Notes under the pieces: generated by a model
What the model was told of the DNA's origin: nothing
Seen by the model: only the letters and a program-made list of their open reading frames with translations
Database searches by the model: none
Part shown: in pieces, positions 60,421-64,000 of the stretch
Numbering within the stretch: position 1 is the stretch's first letter
How the letters are laid out: the number at the start of each line of letters is the position of its first letter
NCBI RefSeq assembly: GCF_004346205.1
Contig: NZ_SMAM01000001.1
Location: 248,001 to 312,000, forward strand
Source: Bibersteinia trehalosi
GTDB taxonomy: Bacteria; Pseudomonadota; Gammaproteobacteria; Enterobacterales; Pasteurellaceae
Reading direction: 5' to 3'
DNA: 64,000 bases
Made by a program: the position numbers and the translations under genes

Positions 60421-60446
60421 AAAGGACAGCATAAAGCTGTCCTTTT
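60421..60446. terminator. Bidirectional terminator between tsaB and lysC
   Basis: AAAGGACAGC / GCTGTCCTTT stem with a five-base loop; A-run before, T-run after, between convergent genes. Confidence 0.92.
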
Positions 60447-60459
60447 CATCTTTTATAGA

Positions 60460-61812
60460 TTATTCAAATAGCGCAGCGTGTAATGCGCGAATCACATTAT
60501 CTGCTTCTTCCATTTTCACTAAAGTACAAACGTTATTGGTGCTTGCACCATAGCTAATTAAACGCACATTATACGGAGCTAATGTTTCAAATAACTGTTT
60601 AGCAATACCTGATTGTGTGTGTAAGTTATTGCCAATAATGGCGACTAAAGCTAAATCACTTTCAACTTGTACATGGCAATATTGACGCAATTCTTCCAAT
60701 AATTCAGGTGAAAGCATGTCTGCACCTGAAGAAGCAGAGCCTGTTTTATCTAATGTTAATGCAACACTCACTTCAGAAGTGGTAACCACATCAACTGAAA
60801 TTTTATGGTTTGCTAAAATAGCAAAGACTTTTGCTAAGAAACCTTGTGCGTGCAACATACTTAGGCTTGAAAGCGTGAGTAATACTTGATTACGGCGTAA
60901 CGCTAATGCACGGAATGTTGGGCGTGGTTGCGGATCACGGGTTACCCAAGTGCCGCCTTGCTCTGGTGCTTTGCTTGAGCCTACATAAACAGGGATATTG
61001 CTACGCACTGCTGGGAGTAATGTTGATGGGTGTAATACTTTCGCACCGAAAGTTGCCATTTCCGCGGCTTCGTTAAATGCCATTGTATCAATACGTTTGG
61101 CTTGTGGCACAACGCGAGGGTCAGTGGTGTAAATACCTGGCACGTCTGTCCAAATTAACACATCGTTGGCATTCAATACTTCTGCTAATAGTGCGGCTGA
61201 ATAGTCGCTACCGCCACGACCTAATGTCGTTGTTTTACCTTCATCATCGCGCCCGATAAACCCTTGAGTGATCACAATTTTACCACTCTCAATTAATGGC
61301 TTAATCACCGTATCAGATTGCTGTTGGGTTTTCGCATCATTTGGAGCAGCCTTGCCATAGTGGTTATTTGTCGCAACAACGTCACGTACATCTACCCAAA
61401 CTGCAGGGAAATGACGTTCATTTAATAATTGTGTAAAAATTTTGGTGGACATCATTTCACCATGGCAAATTAACTCATCCGTTAATGCAGCGGATGTTGC
61501 AAGACTGGCAGATTCTGCTAATGCGGTAACGTGTTCTAAAAGCGCATCAATTTCCGCAGAAATAGTGTCTTTTTGCTGTAATTGTTCAATAATATTGTAT
61601 TGAATTGTGCGAACAGCATCTAAAATCTCTTCACGGCGAGCCAATTCGCAACCGTTTGCCAATTCAACTAAATAATTGGTTACGCCAGCAGATGCCGAAA
61701 GTACCACAACTTTGGTGTTGGGATCTTGAGTAACAATATTTGCACAAAGAGTCATTGCATCAAAGTTTGCAACGCTAGTACCACCAAATTTTGCAACAGA
61801 AAGATGAGACAT
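60460..61812 (-). CDS. lysC: Aspartokinase III, lysine-sensitive
   Basis: Phosphorylates aspartate, first step to lysine, threonine and methionine. 450 residues (E. coli LysC 449): KFGGTSVANFDAM, FIGRDDEGKTTTLGRGGSDYSAALLAE, WTDVPGIYTTDPR, and two C-terminal ACT domains. Monofunctional, no fused homoserine dehydrogenase. Controlled by a lysine riboswitch. ATG behind AGGAAATTC. Confidence 0.96.
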   Translation of the reverse strand: MSHLSVAKFGGTSVANFDAMTLCANIVTQDPNTKVVVLSASAGVTNYLVELANGCELARREEILDAVRTIQYNIIEQLQQKDTISAEIDALLEHVTALAESASLATSAALTDELICHGEMMSTKIFTQLLNERHFPAVWVDVRDVVATNNHYGKAAPNDAKTQQQSDTVIKPLIESGKIVITQGFIGRDDEGKTTTLGRGGSDYSAALLAEVLNANDVLIWTDVPGIYTTDPRVVPQAKRIDTMAFNEAAEMATFGAKVLHPSTLLPAVRSNIPVYVGSSKAPEQGGTWVTRDPQPRPTFRALALRRNQVLLTLSSLSMLHAQGFLAKVFAILANHKISVDVVTTSEVSVALTLDKTGSASSGADMLSPELLEELRQYCHVQVESDLALVAIIGNNLHTQSGIAKQLFETLAPYNVRLISYGASTNNVCTLVKMEEADNVIRALHAALFE

Positions 61813-61949
61813 AATAAGAATTTCCTATAAAAATAAAATGTGTTTACAAAATTAGAGGTCGAAATTTGAGATAGGAAATTGTGATGAGTTACTTTTGGGT
61901 TTGTTGAGAACTTTAAGAGCACTCCATTCAAACGGCTTAAAACCGATTT

Positions 61950-62095
61950 AAACGACAGCTAATAGGATTCAACCTGCTTAGCCGATGTTCATTCCTGATC
62001 TAGTGAATTCACACCTCGGCAATCACTCCCATCACTTATTCTCAAACGGCCTAGTTACCTAAAATAAGTTGCCTGAGTGTTGCGCCTCTCCCGCT
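61950..62095 (-). promoter_or_regulatory. Lysine riboswitch (L box) of lysC
   Basis: Minus-strand leader carries L-box landmarks in order: AGCGGGAGAGGCGC, an AACTAGGCC-type helix, GATGGGAGTGATTGCCGAGGTG, ACATCGGCTAAGCAGGTTGAATCCT and a closing GCTGTC. Layout resembles the E. coli lysC leader. The ~137 bases between aptamer and ATG (61813-61949) show no strong terminator with T-run; the switch may work on translation. A TATAAT lies just upstream at 62110-62105. Confidence 0.92.
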
Positions 62096-62104
62096 ATAAT
62101 TCGC

Positions 62105-62140
62105 ATTATAACTTTTTTTCGCTTTGGGATACTTCCCAAA
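62105..62140 (-). promoter_or_regulatory. lysC promoter with palindrome over the -35 region
   Basis: Minus-strand TATAAT (62110-62105) stands about 10 bases before the riboswitch. Where a -35 is expected there is instead a palindrome, TTTGGGA-TACT-TCCCAAA (62123-62140), that could be an operator. Confidence 0.5.
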
Positions 62141-62299
62141 ATAAAAAACGTGCATAGAAATAACGTTTTATTGCTATTCTGTCAAACAACATTTTATAAA
62201 AAAGATATGCCTGCCTAAATAATAGGCTTTTTGCTTTTATGGAACCCTTTTACTAGAATGTAGTCTGTCAATAATTACGGTTTTAATAAAGGACTTTCA

Positions 62300-63124
62300 A
62301 TGAAATTACTCAAACTTGCCTTAGCTTCTTCGCTTGCAATATATTCTTTTTCTAGTTTTGCTACCCCGTGGGAAAGTATTAAGACCCCAGTAGCGGGTAA
62401 AGCACAATCTATTGGCGGCTACAGCAATGGCTGTATTATTGGCGCTCAACCACTCGAATTAAAAGGCGAAGGCTATCAAGTTATTCGTTATCAACGTAAT
62501 CGCTATTATGGTCATCCCAATTTATTAGCGTACCTACAAAACCTCGGAAAAAAAGCAAAACAAGCAGGGTTACCGCCTATTTTAATTGGGGATATGGGTA
62601 TGGTCGCAGGCGGACGTTTCTCATCAGGACACGCCAGTCACCAAACAGGGCTTGATGCAGATGTTTGGTTACGTTTCGGGCCTATGGACGATAAAACCGC
62701 CGCAAAACCAGATGGATTAGGTTTGCTTGTTGTTGATCGTGAAAAGCAAGTGATTAATTCAAATTGGAAGCCAGAGCACGCCAAATTAATTAAAATAGCT
62801 GCGCAAGATCCGCAAGTTGATCGTATCTTCGTAAACCCCGCAATTAAAGTACAACTTTGCTCAACCGCAGGGCAAGATCGAGAATGGCTACGCAAAATCC
62901 GCCCTTGGTATTATCACGATTCTCACTTCCACGTTCGTTTACGCTGCCCAGCAGATGCACCACATTGTGAAAACCAAGCGCCAGTGCCAACTGGTGATGG
63001 TTGTGGCGCAGAACTTTATTCTTGGTTTGAACCAGCTAAACCAAGCAGCACACCAAAATCTAAAACACTACCTCAACCCCCTGCACAGTGCCAAATGTTG
63101 CTTTCTGAACGTGGGCTAAATTAA
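62300..63124 (+). CDS. mepA: Penicillin-insensitive murein DD-endopeptidase
   Basis: Periplasmic LAS-type metallopeptidase cutting D-Ala-DAP crosslinks. 274 residues with signal peptide (MKLLKLALASSLAIYSFSSFA), mature start TPWESIKTPV. Zinc ligands are in GRFSSGHASHQTGLDADVW (His, Asp) and YYHDSHFHVRLRCP (HxH). ATG after AAGGACTTTCA. A small GC hairpin (63135-63147) follows. Confidence 0.95.
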   Translation: MKLLKLALASSLAIYSFSSFATPWESIKTPVAGKAQSIGGYSNGCIIGAQPLELKGEGYQVIRYQRNRYYGHPNLLAYLQNLGKKAKQAGLPPILIGDMGMVAGGRFSSGHASHQTGLDADVWLRFGPMDDKTAAKPDGLGLLVVDREKQVINSNWKPEHAKLIKIAAQDPQVDRIFVNPAIKVQLCSTAGQDREWLRKIRPWYYHDSHFHVRLRCPADAPHCENQAPVPTGDGCGAELYSWFEPAKPSSTPKSKTLPQPPAQCQMLLSERGLN

Positions 63125-63158
63125 TCCATAATGTGGGGCATTGCCCCCTTTCTTAAAT

Positions 63159-63167
63159 ACAAGCGGT
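63159..63167 (+). repeat. Apl-type DNA uptake sequence
   Basis: ACAAGCGGTCAAAATT followed by TTTGCAAATTT, near-consensus extended form, between mepA and topB. Confidence 0.88.
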
Positions 63168-63213
63168 CAAAATTCGCTTAAAATTTGCAAATTTATGTTT
63201 ATTGAAATTACCT

Positions 63214-64000
63214 ATGCGTCTATTTATTGCTGAAAAACCTAGTCTTGGGCGGGCGATTGCCGATGTTTTACCGAAACCACACACCAGAGGCGATGGCTTT
63301 ATTCAGTGTGGCGAAGGGGATACGGTAACTTGGTGTATCGGCCATTTACTTGAACAAGCCGAGCCAGATGCCTACGATGAACGCTTTAAACTGTGGCGAA
63401 TGGAGCATTTGCCGATTGTGCCAAGCCAATGGAAGCTCATTCCCAAAAAAGAAACGCTTAAACAGTTTAAAGTGGTTGAAAAACTCATCAAACAAGCAGA
63501 CCAAATTATCCACGCTGGCGACCCTGATAGAGAAGGGCAGCTTTTAGTGGACGAAGTATTCGGCTATCTCAATTTGGAAAGCGAAAAACGCAACCAAATC
63601 CAACGCTGTTTAATCAGCGATCTGAACCCTAATGCGGTGAAAAAAGCGATTGAAAAATTGCAAAATAATCGAGATTTTATCCCGCTTGCAACGTCAGCTT
63701 TGGCTCGTGCAAGAGCCGATTGGCTGTATGGAATTAATATGACTCGAGCCTATACCTTGCAAGGGCGTTGGGCAGGCTATAGCGGCGTGTTATCGGTAGG
63801 CAGGGTACAAACACCCGTGTTAGGCTTAATCGTTCGCCGTGATTTAGAAATTGAGCATTTTGTGCCAAAAGACTATTTTGAAGTACTTGCCCATGTCGTC
63901 GTGCCAGAAACGCAAGAACAATTTAAAGCTCAATGGCAACCAAGTAAAGCGTGCGAAGATTATCAAGACGATGAAGGACGGGTACTTTCCCGACCTTTAA
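63214..64000 (+). CDS. topB: DNA topoisomerase III (5' part, runs out of window)
   Basis: Type IA topoisomerase that decatenates DNA. First 262 codons are present, open to the right edge. TOPRIM start [36 protein letters not shown] acidic motif, and [16 protein letters not shown]; the active-site Tyr is expected further on, outside the window or in its unread part. No strong ribosome site before the ATG. Confidence 0.93.
   Translation, partial: MRLFIAEKPSLGRAIADVLPKPHTRGDGFIQCGEGDTVTWCIGHLLEQAEPDAYDERFKLWRMEHLPIVPSQWKLIPKKETLKQFKVVEKLIKQADQIIHAGDPDREGQLLVDEVFGYLNLESEKRNQIQRCLISDLNPNAVKKAIEKLQNNRDFIPLATSALARARADWLYGINMTRAYTLQGRWAGYSGVLSVGRVQTPVLGLIVRRDLEIEHFVPKDYFEVLAHVVVPETQEQFKAQWQPSKACEDYQDDEGRVLSRPL

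Overview
The window is a gene-dense, low-GC stretch of a gammaproteobacterial chromosome. It almost certainly comes from the Pasteurellaceae, and specifically from the branch that uses the Actinobacillus pleuropneumoniae (Apl) type DNA uptake sequence: the 9-mer ACAAGCGGT, often followed by T/A-rich sequence and TTTGCAAA, recurs many times inside and between genes. Mannheimia, Actinobacillus and Bibersteinia relatives are the best fit; I cannot name the species. There is no prophage, insertion sequence or CRISPR array. Nearly all genes are recognisable housekeeping or respiratory genes.

Layout. 1-5.7 kb: 3' part of tamB, then cydD-cydC. 5.7-11.4 kb: formate dehydrogenase fdnGHI (minus strand; the large subunit is read through an in-frame UGA as selenocysteine) with divergent fdhD. 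11.4-15.6 kb: gyrB, lysS. 15.7-22.0 kb: a minus-strand thiamine salvage operon behind a TPP riboswitch (ABC transporter thiZXY, then thiM, thiD, thiE and an MFS transporter). 22.1-28.6 kb: rbfA-truB-mltB, tmaR, sspA-sspB, an orphan ABC substrate-binding protein, and moaC-trmJ. 28.6-36.6 kb: a cluster of palindromic repeats, moaA behind a Moco-type riboswitch, an AraC-type regulator, dmsABC with an FNR-like site, and the chaperone/ferredoxin pair torD-napF. 36.7-41.5 kb: xseA, greA, nadV, tRNA-Val(GAC), apaH. 41.5-46.8 kb: a Slam outer-membrane translocator, a surface lipoprotein and a divergent ZnuD-type TonB-dependent receptor. 46.8-64 kb: rnb, fabI, rlmE-ftsH, tyrP, lrp-ftsK, ypfJ, aroG, tsaB, lysC (lysine riboswitch), mepA, and the 5' part of topB.

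How the genes work together. Much of the first 37 kb supports anaerobic respiration on molybdenum enzymes: formate oxidation (FdnGHI, activated by FdhD) feeds quinol to DMSO-type reductase (DmsABC, matured by TorD), and MoaA/MoaC make the cofactor. CydDC supports cytochrome bd maturation. Vitamin economy is the second theme: thiamine precursors are imported and salvaged rather than made (no thiC here), and NadV allows growth on nicotinamide.

The most interesting unit is the Slam / lipoprotein / ZnuD locus at 41.5-46.8 kb. It looks like a two-component surface receptor for zinc or haem, with the lipoprotein delivered to the surface by its own Slam. Other points worth a look are a family of covarying GTAGGGG palindromes between moaC and moaA, convergent uptake-sequence pairs serving as terminators, and candidate FNR, TyrR and TrpR sites upstream of dmsA, tyrP and aroG. 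All functional statements are from reading the sequence and remembered family features; no searches were run.
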